DNA of 64,000 bases. Source: Henricia sp. BOLD:AAB3569. Its lineage: Eukaryota > Echinodermata > Asteroidea > Spinulosida > Echinasteridae. The notes beneath the pieces were generated by a model, which saw nothing but the letters and a program-made list of their open reading frames with translations, was not told the origin of the DNA and did not search any database. The number at the start of each line of letters is the position of its first letter. The first letter of the stretch is position 1. This document shows positions 47,804 through 60,121 of this stretch, one piece after another. The stretch covers positions 3,658,001-3,722,000 of the forward strand of contig JBBELK010000003.1 of NCBI GenBank assembly GCA_037783545.1, in the 5' to 3' direction. The position numbers and the translations under genes were made by a program.

Positions 47804-48743
47804 AACCATGCAGGTTGACCAGCTGTACCATCTACATAAATACTGGGTGTGGTTTGTATGGAAACGTGTAGGAAGATGGGGGCGGGGCATAGACAGGTGT
47901 TGTGGTTACACCCAGTGGAAATGTTACCAGTATTTATGTGGGTTCTTATGAAGGAAATGTGGAGTGGGTGGAACTAGGCAGTAATGAACAGTTTTATAGC
48001 AGGAAATAGTCACGTTGAACTTGGGTTGTTAAAGGGAACCTTTTTCTTTTGGTGTATTGTAGAAAACTTGCTGATTTAGTTTGTAAAACAGACGTATTTA
48101 TTTTATCACAAAATTAGTTGACCCAAACCAATCGAACTTAATCATAAAATGCATACAACCCATTCATAAATGTATGACATTTTTATTTTAATAAAATACA
48201 TGATCAGCAGGACATTTCCACAAAATTTACAATTATATATTTGCTTATAAACTGACTTTAAATGATATCATACGACAACAGATTCTGCAAAAACATGTTT
48301 GGTGTTGAATAGTTGTGGAAAATATCATACATTTTGGAGGCATTGGACAGCTGTAACGTGACTAACTGTAACGTTACTAACCATGATTTGTCAATAGTTC
48401 TTGAAACTGGTGAGAGTAGGTGTGACTTGGCATTTACAAAAACACACGCCAGTAAACAAGCAATGAAATAAATATGATGGTTTGTTTCAGTTGTGTCCAA
48501 TTTGAGGAAACGTTTTGTTTCAAGACATGCATTTTTTTTTCGTTTTCTTTTTTTCTCCAGTAAAATGCTTAATATGTAACATTACTAACCATGGAATTGC
48601 CCACAGGTACCTAACAAAGTTTCAATAATTTCTGCTCACTATCAATGTAAATTTGGTTTATTGAGGCATAATTTGAAGAATAAACACGATAGATTAACAT
48701 TTCTAACACAACAGCTTGACAGACTTAGGGAAGGGACAACACT

Positions 48744-49079
48744 TGCAAAGGGTTGCCTAATGTACGCTTCATGTAAGTCGCCATCTTTTGCAGATTGGCG
48801 CTCGGACTTGAGAGGGCGTGAGTCAGGACACAACAGATTTTTACATACTTCACGGCGTATGGGAGTCGGAAAACAAGGCATCAATCTTGACGTCATCCAT
48901 GCAATCGTTGCATGGTTGACATCATCATCCCTTTCAAAATTTCAAATATGGCGCAGCACATAGTTGAAAACAAGATTCTCTGATTCTCATGAAGGTTTAT
49001 GCACCGGGCAATACATCGGTAATATTTTTGATTAAACTCGTCGATAACTTCAAACAAGTGTTGTCCCTTCCTTTTAACT
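48744..49079 (+). repeat. 340-bp dispersed repeat with CRE palindrome, copy 2
   Basis: Second copy, same orientation. The right CRE has changed to TGACATCA, as expected from CpG decay. The first half contains AAGTCGCCATCTTTTGCAGA and GAGTCAGGACACAACAGA, partly missing from copy 1. Confidence 0.85.
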
Positions 49080-49517
49080 GTACACATTTATTTTCAACAC
49101 AACAAATAATGAAATGCCTAATGCTGCAGTGTGCTTCAAAATAAAAGTTGTACTCAAAAACTACCATCTGTGAAGATGAAATTCCCATGATGGCTACCGG
49201 TATATTGCTGTCATTCTTACATTACATAAATTGTCATGCCCCAGAAATTTTTGAAGAGTTTACAGAATAGTCTGTCATTTGATAATATTTCCTCTGTGGA
49301 TTCAATAACTTGTTTTTGTGAGTGTTACATCATTTCAGTCAGGATACCACAGGATTGAATAATCTGAAAGCGGCCAAAATTGTCATTTGTCATTAAATAT
49401 GATGCGACCAAGTAAAACCACTTGTACCTCAGTAATGTTTGTTTTGAGATATGGGCCAATAATACCTTTGTTTGGTCTCGATATAAAAGAAATAAGTTTC
49501 AGTTGTTTTGAAAAAAT

Positions 49518-49717
49518 AACTTAGGCCCAAAAAGGGTTACAACATGCCTTTCTAAAAACCCTGTGTACAAATTTCCAATATATGCTCGTAACCGGAACGG
49601 CCTAAAATGTAACCCAAGTGTCCGTCCCGGTTACGAGCGTATATTGGAAATTTGTACACAGGGTTTTTAGAAAGGCATGTTGTCACACTATTTGTAACCC
49701 TTTTTGGGCCTAAGTTA
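49518..49717. mobile_element. 200-bp near-perfect palindrome
   Basis: AACTTAGGCCCAAAAAGGGT pairs with ACCCTTTTTGGGCCTAAGTT, then TGCCTTTCTAAAAACCCTGT and CAAATTTCCAATATATGCTC pair with the mirror side, meeting near 49600-49615. The right arm has an extra CACACTATTT at 49684-49693. Recent foldback element or local inverted duplication; no other copy in the window. Confidence 0.92.
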
Positions 49718-49824
49718 TCTCTTCAGAACAAGAAGACTTGTTTCACTTTCAGTGAAGACATTACTATTTTCCCAACCTTGTTGAAGATTTTTTTTATTTT
49801 GTTGATTTCAGTACAAGTTATGTA

Positions 49825-50038
49825 CTTAAAGACAGAATACAATATTGGAACAGGAATAAATGGTAAAAAATTGTCTGCAGACAATTAATAAAAACACCTT
49901 CAGTTGGAAATTTCTTCCACGGGAAAAAAATCATGTGGTGTTTGTTACCATTGCCGTAAACACATATAATTGGGTTTTTCTTGTCAACTCATAAAGTAAA
50001 ATGTTGGGTTACTGCAAATAATATATTGGGTTTTAAAG
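49825..50038 (+). mobile_element. CATGTGGTGTTTG family repeat, shortened copy 5 of 5
   Basis: GACAGAATACAATATTGGAA, AAATTGTCTGCAGACAATT, CATGTGGTGTTTGTTACCAT, then CTTGTCAACTCATAAAGTAA. About 130 bp of the left-central part is missing. Confidence 0.75.
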
Positions 50039-50919
50039 GCTAAACATTTCATATATTTATGCACGCATGGTTGATTACCAAAAATGAGAACAGAATTGGA
50101 ATTAGTAACGATACTAAACATCTGGCATGGATATCTCCATGTCATGACGTGTTCAATGTGCTTGGGCTGGTTTTAGTCATGTCAACAAGGGTATTTTGTC
50201 AATGCCAATAACACTATCAAAATGATGAATTTAAGAATATCCCATATTTTATCGACGACACTCGAATTTCAATTGTAATTTTTATGAAATTGAAAGATTC
50301 TTTTTGATGGTACGACATCCGTACGCTGTCATCCATTTACGTGAAATGTACAATTTTCATTGGTCTTTTTTTCTTCTTTGAGCTGCTGATACCTGATTAA
50401 TTTCTCAACCTACATGTACATTAAGTATTGAGAAATGACTTATTTTATAATGGGGTTTCAACTGTGGCTTAAAGTCAGTGGTTTTCACATCCCCAATGCA
50501 CCACCCATTGGTGTTCTGGTTCTCGAGCCCGTCAAACATGTAGCGACATGTACCAGCATAGCACACCCCATGGCTTAACAGCTGTGCATTCGGGCATACG
50601 TACGCTGCGCCGGCTCACTGTGTTATAATACACAGCTAGCTAGACATTGTGCTGAGTTAGCCATGGACGTTACACAGCCATACATCTTTGCCCAGTTGTT
50701 GTTGATCGTTGCGTTTTGGGTGACCCTATTAACTGGAAAGGTTAGCTGCATCTTCTTTAATGAGTGATCAACCATCTTTTTTTCAACATATGGCAAAGGA
50801 AAATGATGAAAATGAGAGAACTGAATGTTTGTGCCATACCTTGTTTGTTGAGTGAAGGTGAAGCGATGTGCAGTTTGGAGCGACGTTGAACTTGTTGTCC
50901 TATGTTCCATCTTACACCG

Positions 50920-51182
50920 GAGATGGTCTTTTCCCGCAGCAGGGAAATGATGTTTGCGACTTGGGAACACGACGCGAAGCTACAAAACAGACTTTCATCG
51001 TCTTGCCCCAACCGAAGTTTGGGAAGCACAGAAGTTTCCCAACGGGTTTTCAAGTGAAGAGCCGTCGTAGTGAGTGTGGGAAACGTCTTCAGCAGCCCCA
51101 GAGAGAAGGATGTGGGCGTAGCAGGAATCAGTGATGGGCAGAACGCGCAACAGACGACAGTGACCGACCGACGCATTGGCAT
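50920..51182 (-). CDS. Candidate first exon on minus strand, weak
   Basis: A minus-strand frame from ATG at 51182 (MPMRRSVTVVCCAFC at its start) continues for over 80 codons to KTISG, where GTAAGATGG gives a good donor word near 50917. The region is richer in CpG than its surroundings. The plus strand is also open here for 88 codons (50868-51134), so the frame alone proves little. No family recognised. Confidence 0.2.
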
Positions 51183-52135
51183 TTTTGACAACGAGATAAT
51201 ATATTAATCAGATTCATAAAGTGATATTGTACAACGCCAAACGATGGAAAAAATTTTGTGAGATAGAAAGTTAGGATACTTTTTTAAGGGAAGGTTTAAA
51301 ATCAACGATCTAAAATCGTTTACCGCGAGAAAAAAAGGTGAACGTGGAGAGAAATTGACACGTGCAATACTGTGTACGGTGTTGTCTGTCTCAGGTTTAG
51401 ATGTAATATGGGGAATGCCAGCCCTGGCTTGACTGTCTACTACATGTATAAGCTTCATCCGCCCACACACTCTCAGGCCAGTGGCTAGATGGAAAGAACA
51501 CGGCTTGGTTGGTACTGTGCACAAAAAATTATAGAGGTAGAAGGGAAAAAAATCCTACGTGTACTACGTCTGCTCCAATACGGCACATTCAAATCAATGT
51601 TTGTAGTCGGGGATTTTTCTCAGTAATTCCTACATAACGTTATTTTTATGCCATAATTTTTATGGTCATGAGGATTTTAGGAGAATATTTTCCTTGTAGT
51701 ATTTATCAGTTAAAATTGTTTTTATAATAATAACATCGTTAATGAGTGATGTTATATACACACTATGACAAGGAAGTTAAAGACTTATATTGATCACATG
51801 ATTACCACTAAACTCATGACAATGATGAAATCCATTTATTTTTTCCTCATCTTAAAATGGGAGTTTCCCCACAGTGTCTAATTTTGAAATTCCTCATGTT
51901 AGATACATGTATCGCCACCTGTTGCTTAAGAGACTAGATTTCGTGTCAAATCAAAAAGTTCACTCCAAATCGTCCAATAACAAAAGAGAAGTCAATTCTA
52001 TTTGTAACACCATTATTTTCACAGAATTTTAACAAAAATAACTCGGGCAAAACATGGAATTCTAATTTAAAAAACAGAACCAAGCAAAAACAATTAAACA
52101 GAAAATCCTGCAGTCTAGTATCTCATACAATTCTT

Positions 52136-52279
52136 CATGTTGACTTCTAAAGACATTCAAATCATGTTGCCTTCTAAAGACATTCAAATCATGTTGCCTT
52201 CTAAAGACATTCAAATCATGTTGCCTTCTAAAGACATTCAAATCATGTTGCCTTCTAAAGACATTCAAATCATGTTGCC
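52136..52279. repeat. 27-bp minisatellite, 5.3 units
   Basis: The unit CATGTTGCCTTCTAAAGACA plus TTCAAAT repeats five times with one base difference in the first. Because 27 is divisible by three, both strands remain open (SKDIQIMLP repeats on plus, RRQHDLNVF repeats on minus); this is not evidence of a protein. Confidence 0.97.
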
Positions 52280-52689
52280 TGATATATTTTTCATATTTCA
52301 ATTTTGTAATAACATGTTACGTGTATTGTAGCATTACGTTTGAGGCCGTATCTATGGCTGTACATAAATGATTACACCATATTGTGAAGTTGAGTTGATT
52401 AAAAATTACCACATGGTTCAAAGAATTATGATTTTGTTGTTGAACAGAGAGGAATAATTCATGATGATGATGTCATCATTAGCTGATCTTATTAATTTCA
52501 CAGAAGTTCTTGGTCATTCCTACAATGCGGGTAACCACAATTTTTTTAATTTCGGGTATTTTTCTATTAGAGTATTTCCTTTTTGAGGGAGGGGTATTTC
52601 CTTGTTTTTATTTAATGTACATTTTTTTCTTGGTTTCTGGTTGTCGGTTTAGATTTTGGTAAGCTCTCCAGGAATCATTTGTGGACTCG

Positions 52690-53220
52690 GGGGTCACACG
52701 AGAAAAATCTCGTAATTACTCGATTATGATACGATTGTAATAATTCCAACGACGACTCGGGTCAGACGACAAACTTATTATAATCGAATTGTAATTGTAT
52801 TACAATAAAGTGGGGTCACACGAGCAACACAATCTCGTAATCGTATTGTAATCCATCCATTCCCTATGCGTGTGTTGCGTGTTGCGTGTGCATGCCTGTG
52901 TCTGCAGTGTGCCACACGCGCGCTGCGCCTAGCGCCCTAGGAAAAGTAGGCCAGGTGCACGCAGTGAGGCAGAAAGCACGCGCGTGCGCAAGGCCAGGGG
53001 AAATAGGTTGTAATACGATTACGAGATTGGGTCACACACGTGTTTTGCCAATTTATTGTAATACGATTACAATAGTATCACAATCGAATGATGAGAATTC
53101 TCGTCATTGACCGATTGTGATACGATTACAATAGATTTGGGGTCACACGCACAAAGTCTCATAATCGTACTATAGTAATACTACAATAAATTGGGATGTC
53201 GTAATTCGTCTCACCCCGGC
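52690..53220. mobile_element. Element built of TTGTAATACGATTACAA-type words
   Basis: GGGTCACACGAG/GGGTCACACGC recurs at 52691, 52814, 53029 and 53141, each followed or preceded by forms of TCTCGTAATCGTATTGTAAT. The left and right halves are inverse around a GC-rich centre (52862-53005, CGCGCGCTGCGCC). A MITE or compound palindromic element. Confidence 0.75.
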
Positions 53221-53819
53221 CTTAGTTACATAATGAAGCTTGGTTCCTGATTGCTCATTCTACAGTTTCACAAAACATTTATCAGATACCATTCAATTAC
53301 TGTAGAATACACATTTTCTGTTCAATAATTTATTTCTTCCTTATTTTTCCCAATCTAGTGAACAGAATGGGTCATTTCACATATTTTTGGGAAACTGTTA
53401 CTTAATTTGTTTTTTTACAGTGGCATTTATGTTTCCCATTTTTTAGTATTTGATGTGGGCTGTACACAAGTAACATAAAATGTTGAACAACCCGCACAAC
53501 CGTGTGGACTTTGGTCCGACGTATGTAATTAACTCCTCCTACCACTTCCGTTATCGATCAATATGTATTATTTGCACCATGTGTCTACCCGCTTCATTCA
53601 TAAAGCAAAAAAACATCCAAAACAATTGCGTGGTTTCATTCATAAAAAAGGTAATATATTCAGCAGCGGACGTTCATTCATAAAAAAATACTGGAATAAA
53701 AACAGCTGGCATTTGATAGTAACAGCTTTAAAGGGGAGTTTGTACATGGCTAGGATTAAAGGAACCACAATAAAACAAGTCAGTTAGTGTTGAATGGTCG
53801 ACAATAACTGCATTATGAA

Positions 53820-53905
53820 TATTCATATCCTTAAATTATTTGAATAATTCATTACCATTTAAATAATTCACCAGTTAAATATTCAAATATTTGAATAATT
53901 AGTAC
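53820..53905. repeat. AT-rich palindromic cluster
   Basis: ATTTGAATAATTCATTACCA, TTTAAATAATTCACCAG and AAATATTCAAATATTTGAAT form several overlapping inverted repeats. Low-complexity hairpin-rich DNA. Confidence 0.6.
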
Positions 53906-54194
53906 TGCTGGATATCCCCTTCAAGAATGTCCGTCTATGTTTCTTGATAAGCCACAAGGCTTCTATTGTCCATGTGACATGCCTTTGGCTGGCTGTCGGT
54001 TGGGAGGGGGGGGGGGGGGGGGAAGGTGCAGTGAGTGGATTCAGTACCGTGTCTGTGTAGTCGACATGCCGTCTACGTCATGCCACACTGCAATCATTTG
54101 ATTAACCTCTGCGGCTATGACGACATGTCCCTTGAGTGCTTGCATTGCTCCGTCCATTTCTCCAGATCCAACACGTTGTCAGACCGCCTTACTA

Positions 54195-54224
54195 CCCCCT
54201 CCCCCTCCCCCTCCCCCTCCCCCC
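54195..54224. repeat. CCCCCT microsatellite
   Basis: Hexamer CCCCCT repeated about five times. Confidence 0.92.
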
Positions 54225-55557
54225 ACTCTTTCCAACAAATTCAGGAAACTGATTCACACAATTCATTGAACCCACCACACAGTGACGTACTGGTAGGCTG
54301 TTCCATTTGTTTACACATGATTTACTGAAACACATTGTGATATTTCAGGTGTTAAAACCTCAATGCAAACAACTAAAAAACAAACAAATTATCAGTTCGC
54401 TGAAACTGGATTTTTGGGGATCTAAACTAAGGCTTTCAGTAATCACTGTTTTTCACAAAAATGCATGTATTTCCTCCCACCTCCCAGAATGTTTCTTTTT
54501 CCCAACAAAAATTTAAAGAACTGTACAAACGTACTATTAGACTGAACAAATAAGGCAACAATTGCATAATCTCTGTATTGGTGACAGGGAGCTTAGAGGG
54601 GCTAATTTGATAAGTTCCAACACCTGTAGTATTCCCTGTGTTTTTTCCCCAAACATTTTCGTCCTAATCCTTGTTTTTCTGTCCAATTTTGACGTCACTG
54701 CATTTGTTTATTGCAAATTATAAGCTTTTGTTTTTCTCCCCGATAAGCCCCAGCATTGCTTGCCTACTTGTATACACTGTTTGTTTCCCTACGTTGTCTT
54801 CTTTGTTTGTGACCCTTTCCTTCACCGACATCCGATAACATCACAAACAAATTTTACTAGGAAAGCAACCTGGCTCTTCTCTTCATCCCAATAATCCATT
54901 CATTCAGGCTTGTTTTCCTCCCAAATCATTGTGAAATTATTTGACTTTCTTTTACACATTTTCCCCCAAAATGTCACCGTTTGTGGACACAGGAACACCC
55001 CCATATTATCATCTTGGCTTTGCCCATTTACCGAGTGCCTGTGCATATGGAATCAGCTACATGCAAACACGCAGCGTGAAAGAAAAGACATGAAGTGAAA
55101 AGGAATGCCATATATGTAATAGTTGTTTCCGAGTGACCATTCACGGGCATGCGTTTGACGTCGCATGATGTCATCGTCTATACGAGATGACATCATCGTA
55201 GTGGGACGGGATAAATTTACATAAAAGCTGCCTGGGTGCGTGGTCGGCTTGTGTGTACATTGAGATAGGAACTGTAGGTGGATATTTGGTTGTTGTTGAA
55301 ACCGGCATATGCTAGGTCGTAATAAGATGTGTGTGTGAAGTCATGCAATGTGTGGAGGGAGCCTTAAACCACCTGCATTCAAATCGATTTCCACTCAATT
55401 GTTTTTATTTCAGTGATGGGAAATTTAATGCCAAATTTAAAAAGAATAATTGAAATATTTTTGAATGATTTTAAAAATTCATCTATGATTATTTTGAAGC
55501 ATATTTTGTTTGCTGAAACCCGAGAATTACTTCTTTCTGGTACTGAAACCAAGGATT

Positions 55558-55742
55558 CCTCAAAAGTGCCATTTGTACTGTCGCTTGTAAGAGTGAGGAA
55601 ACCCATGAGGAGAAGACAATGGATTAGAAATGGCCAGAGACACCGGGAAATCTCCTTGCTTGACATAAAAGAATGCTCTGGGATCTTTAAAGTGCGTTAC
55701 CTAACACACTGGACCAACGGCCCTACGTCCCTTCCAATGCAG
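55558..55742 (-). mobile_element. SINE body, inverted copy
   Basis: Reverse complement of the 3' two-thirds of 31531-31840: AAAAGTGCC, AAACCCATGAGGAGAAGACA, GAATGCTCTGGGATCTTTAA, CCTAACACACTGGACCAACG. The tRNA head is missing. Confidence 0.85.
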
Positions 55743-56304
55743 ATTATCTTTTTTATAACAAAAACCTTGTATTTTCAGGAATAAAAAATAATAAAAAATA
55801 AGGAATTGGGACCTTAAACTTTCCTCTTTATAAAATATAAGCAGAATATTGTATTAACAATGTCCTGATGTCCTGAATGTATTTTATTCGCGCGTGTTTG
55901 CATTGACACATAATACACTGTAGTTCAACAAGAAGCCCTCTATGATAGCACTCGTCGTAAATAGATGTATTAATTTGTTGTGATATTTGTTTTTTATTAC
56001 TCCACGTCTCTATTTTTAATTTTATGCCATTTTACATGACAAAATAAACGCCTCTGCCTTTTTTTATCTTACATTAGTCATAGCGGAAACGGATGTACTG
56101 GTAGTACGTGTAGTGTGTGTTAATTGGACAGCTGTTGTTGTGTTTGGTACCAATCCCACGATTCGTTCTCCTGTTTGTCATTTCTGTTTCTGTCGCAAAA
56201 CGAGTCGGCCACGAGGCATGTACAACAATAGAATTAAATGGCCTATTTTTTATGAGGTTATGTTGTGGGGAGAAATTTGGTGTTATGTTTGACTCGTAAC
56301 TAAA

Positions 56305-56470
56305 GTGTTTTGTGCCCTCAGGCAAGACACTTTGCCCGACTTGCCTCTCTCCACACAGGTGTATAAATGGGTACCAGCATCATGCTGGGAAAGTAAACAG
56401 ACTCGCTGTGTGGGAGGAGTCGTAAACCCCCTTCCTAATGAAAGAAAGATGGGCACTTTATATTTAAAAC
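56305..56470 (+). mobile_element. SINE body of a second subfamily, plus copy
   Basis: GCAAGACACTTTGCCCGACT, GGTGTATAAATGGGTACCAG, AGACTCGCTGTGTGGGAGGA and AGATGGGCACTTTAT. The tRNA head is absent. It is inverted relative to the fuller copy at 56640-56920 only 170 bp away. Confidence 0.82.
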
Positions 56471-56639
56471 TTGGGGGAACCTTTTAAGGTTGTTTGTTAC
56501 AGAAAGATGAAGAATTACGAAGAAATGCAGTTGTTTTGGGGTTTAATCTCGAGATGGTTCGTGATGCAGGATTTTCACGAGGACTAGAACGTTGTTTGTG
56601 GAACTAAATTCATCAAGGTTGTCCTTGTAATTACAAGCC

Positions 56640-56920
56640 AGAGTGCCCATCTCTCTTTCATTAGCGAGGGGGCCAGACTCCTCTTTCGAGTTTGCTGTGG
56701 GTGGTTCGCTACTCCTCCCACACAGCGAGTCTGTTTACCTTCCCAGCATGATGCTGGTACCCATTTATACACCTGGGTTGAGAGAGGCAATTCATGGCAA
56801 AGTGCCTTGCCCAAGACCACATGCACCGTGGACGGGATTCGAACCCACGACCTATGGAGTTACCAAAGTCTTGGATTCGGCACATTCAGTACACTACACG
56901 ACTCGGCCATGGTGCCCCGG
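56640..56920 (-). mobile_element. tRNA-headed SINE, second subfamily
   Basis: On the minus strand: GGGCACCATGGCCGAGTCGT (A box, type II tRNA head), GTCGTGGGTTCGAATCCCGT (B box), then GGCAAGGCACTTTGCC, GTGTATAAATGGGTACCAGC and a tail with GAGATGGGCAC. Open frames across it are by-products. Confidence 0.85.
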
Positions 56921-57069
56921 GAACCAAATTCAGTTTACCTTTTTTTTTAAATTTATTATAAAAGATCAAGTAAAAGTGACTGTTTCTGACAGTTTCAGCT
57001 TTAATCTGCCCAACACTTTAGTGTTTATTTCTCTTCTCATTTTAATAATTAAACCAAGATTTTAAAGTG

Positions 57070-59071
57070 AAAAATCAATTTTGATGTGGGTGAAAATTGG
57101 AGCAACTCCCACCATGTTGAATTAGTAGCCTCATGCAGCAAGGGCTAAATTTTCGGAAGTAATTTCGTAAACTTAAAAATCAAGGACATTTTTGTAGACC
57201 AAAGGTCTAAACTTCATCCCACATGGTAGGGGTTAAATTGTACGTGGGTGGGACGAAAACTAATCAGCGACCAAACTAGGTTTGGCTTGGATCCCAGTTT
57301 GTGGGTGCTGGGGCACACAGCGCGACAGACGGTCGAAGCACGTAGCGCTGTATTTATCTTGTGGGGGTAGTAAATTACCGACGACTCGCTATCTTCTTGT
57401 TTAGGGGGAATTAAATATCTTGCGTTACGTTACTTCATTTTGGGTTGAGGTAGTGTGTGTGCCATGTTCATGTGACATTAACATATGTACAGCAGCCACG
57501 CAAGCATATGGCAAATTTAAACAGCTTGGGAAAATGATAATTTTGTTTTAGGGGGCGATTGTAGGGGAAGGGGAGAGGGGACCGCAGTTGGTAAACTGGG
57601 GTCAAATACAATGGCAGTTCGCTTTGGTTTTTGAAAAGAAATCAACTTTGAATTTTTTTTATTATTATTTGGTTGTTCACATCCTATCTCCAAAATTTAC
57701 ATTTTTCCCCTAATTGTAAATAAAATGTAATCATTTTTAACCTGGTAAGCATCTTAAAAACCAAGGGAAGTTGGGGGGGGGGGGGGGGGGGGTGGGTGGT
57801 CAACATGAATTAGCTCTTCTTTGTCTTATTCTACATGTATTAATTTCTGTTGTTTCAGATTCATGCAAGTGTGACATTTTAAACTGAATTTTAAACTAAA
57901 AAGTGGGTCTGCAGCTAGAATTTTATTATTGGAAAAAGGGTTTAGCCACGGTTTAATTAACAATGTACATCATTTGTTTTTATCCAAAATATTCACAAAC
58001 TACGTCAAAACAAAATTTCTCATTCCAAGCTAAGTCTTTTGTGTACATAAGTTCACTAAGACATTTAAGCTAGCATGTAGGTAATCGGTGTTTTGAATGG
58101 AGCATTGTCGTCAATGGGCAAACAACCCACACAGATAAATAGCATCATGCCTTGGCTCAAATAACCCAATGTTGACAAACATGTGTTTGGCTTAGTGTGC
58201 TTTACAAACAAATAAAAGGCAACATTTGCGTACTAGTTGGCCACAAACCAACGTACGTCATCCGTACTGCATATATCTTGTGTTCATGTACATGTAAACA
58301 CTGTAGTGACACCTCTCCCATTCACCCCAATGCATATTACGTCTCCCTCAACCATTGTGGTAACATGCAAAAGACACCGTACTGCGCATTGTGCCGGCGT
58401 TAAGTGGATATCCTCGCGATGGGATGACGACAACGCGATCTTATTCACGCTACGTACCGTATGCCCATTCATCAACCACAATGGCTTATGTGTGTGCACC
58501 AGCACGGACAGTTTGTGTGTTTGTGGGTTTATCCTGTAAGTTGGCAGCATGTTGCCAAAAGAGGGCGCTCTTCACAAATCCTTACTTCCCAGTTATATTT
58601 CTACTTCTGCTTCCGATGGATCATTCTTTTCTCAAATTGAGCTTCTTTTTTTTTCATTTCGATATCCTGCCCTTTTAAGACTAATATAAGCTGTTTTGGA
58701 TTATGTAAATAAGAAATTCTAAAAAAAATTATTATTGATTTTTTTCTGTTGTGATTAATGAATTATAAAAAGATACAATACCGGTAGTTTAAAGTAAACC
58801 TTGAAGATATTCAGCTCTGTCTTGCAGACAGTCAATAGAGGGCTCACTTCATATGTATTGACTAAGAAATGACAATTGTCGGCCAGGTCCTACATGATCT
58901 AAATGCAATATACATGTAAGCAAAACAGAATATTTAATCATTTGATGGATTAAATACTTGTTTAAATATTTCTTCTGTAGATTTATTCTGTAAATCAGAC
59001 TGTGGCAAAATGGTTCTCGAGGCAGATAACGTTAGAGAAATTTAAGATCTCTTAACTCTTTCAGATTTTTC
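57070..59071. other. Intron filler, no gene supported
   Basis: Apart from the poly-G tract, nothing recognisable. Overlapping frames at 58237-58678 on both strands have no protein-like features. Confidence 0.4.
57773..57792. repeat. Poly-G tract
   Basis: Uninterrupted run of about 20 G followed by TGGGTGG; potential G-quadruplex former. Confidence 0.9.
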
Positions 59072-59370
59072 TTAAAGGAGCATGACCAGATCACATTATT
59101 GACCCCCACATTATGGGTCATATTTCTATGATCACCATTTTGAAATTGTGCGCCCTCAATCCGTATATTGCCAGAGATATCATCAAAAATACACCAAAGT
59201 TTAGTAAGCTAATTTATCCGGTTACATAAAGCAGTGCAGCGATTACACCAACATTTTTCCTTCCACATCAAAATTGGGGAATTCAAATTTCCTGTTTTCC
59301 TCCCATGGATATAGTATTTTAGACTAGAACGAAATCCATTTTGTGGAAAAATCTGGACACTCTTGCATAA
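59072..59370 (-). mobile_element. AAAGGAGC family MITE, copy 5 of 5
   Basis: Starts TTAAAGGAGCATGACCAGAT, then CCTCAATCCGTATATTGCCA and TTATCCGGTTACATAAAGCA. The right terminus has decayed. Confidence 0.8.
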
Positions 59371-60121
59371 AAATGGTGTCATAATTTGAATCCTAAGTGA
59401 CATAAATTGTAAAGCACCTTTGTGTCATAACTTTTGACATTAAAAGATAGTTTTATCTTTCTTTTTTAATTCTTTGGAAAAAATGCCCTGGAGTTCCTTG
59501 AAAAAGGTGCCATTTTGAGTTATTTTCAGAAAGCTTGCAATTAACTTTAAACATTCATTTTTGGTAAATAGTCTTTCTTGTGCTCAATTAAACTGAAGAT
59601 TTACTAAAATTGAAACTAGGCCTAGGCTAAAAAAAAAGAGTTTTCTGACATTTATCTCATAAGCTCAAAGTTGTTTACACCATCTATGTGGTAGCTAGGT
59701 TACTGGAGGTTTCACAAGCCGATGGATACACGTACGCATACGTTTAGCTATCCGTAACTGTTAGTCTGCATTTCTGTGGTTTTGCAATTCCAAAACTAGC
59801 TAAAAGGCGTCTATTTCCAACAGCGTAAAAAAGTTGTCTAACTTTGGTTCAACCAAAAACAGTATATCTCAGTTGTGTCTGAACAGCCTACATAATTAGC
59901 ACCAAAACCATCTAATTCCGCTCTTCATAAAGAGAAACCTTCATAGACTACTGAGGCTAGCGGTGTACATGTACATGTATGTATAGACCGTTTTCAGTTA
60001 AACTGCAGACCCTCCAGTATGGTGTTTAGACAGTTTCATATGCAGTCTAAGTTGGCACTGTGACCTGTGTACAATTGTTATTGTTGTTGACATACAAAAA
60101 CAAAAAACATGTCAATGCATA

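Noticed and set aside
48661..48963. 100-residue ORF with KQGINLDVIHAIVAW
   Set aside because: Falls in the dispersed 340-bp repeat; the copy at 33698 has indels that break the frame.
55413..55784. 123-residue ORF
   Set aside because: Mostly an inverted SINE body.
56643..57065. 140-residue ORF
   Set aside because: Translates the complementary strand of a SINE with its tRNA head.
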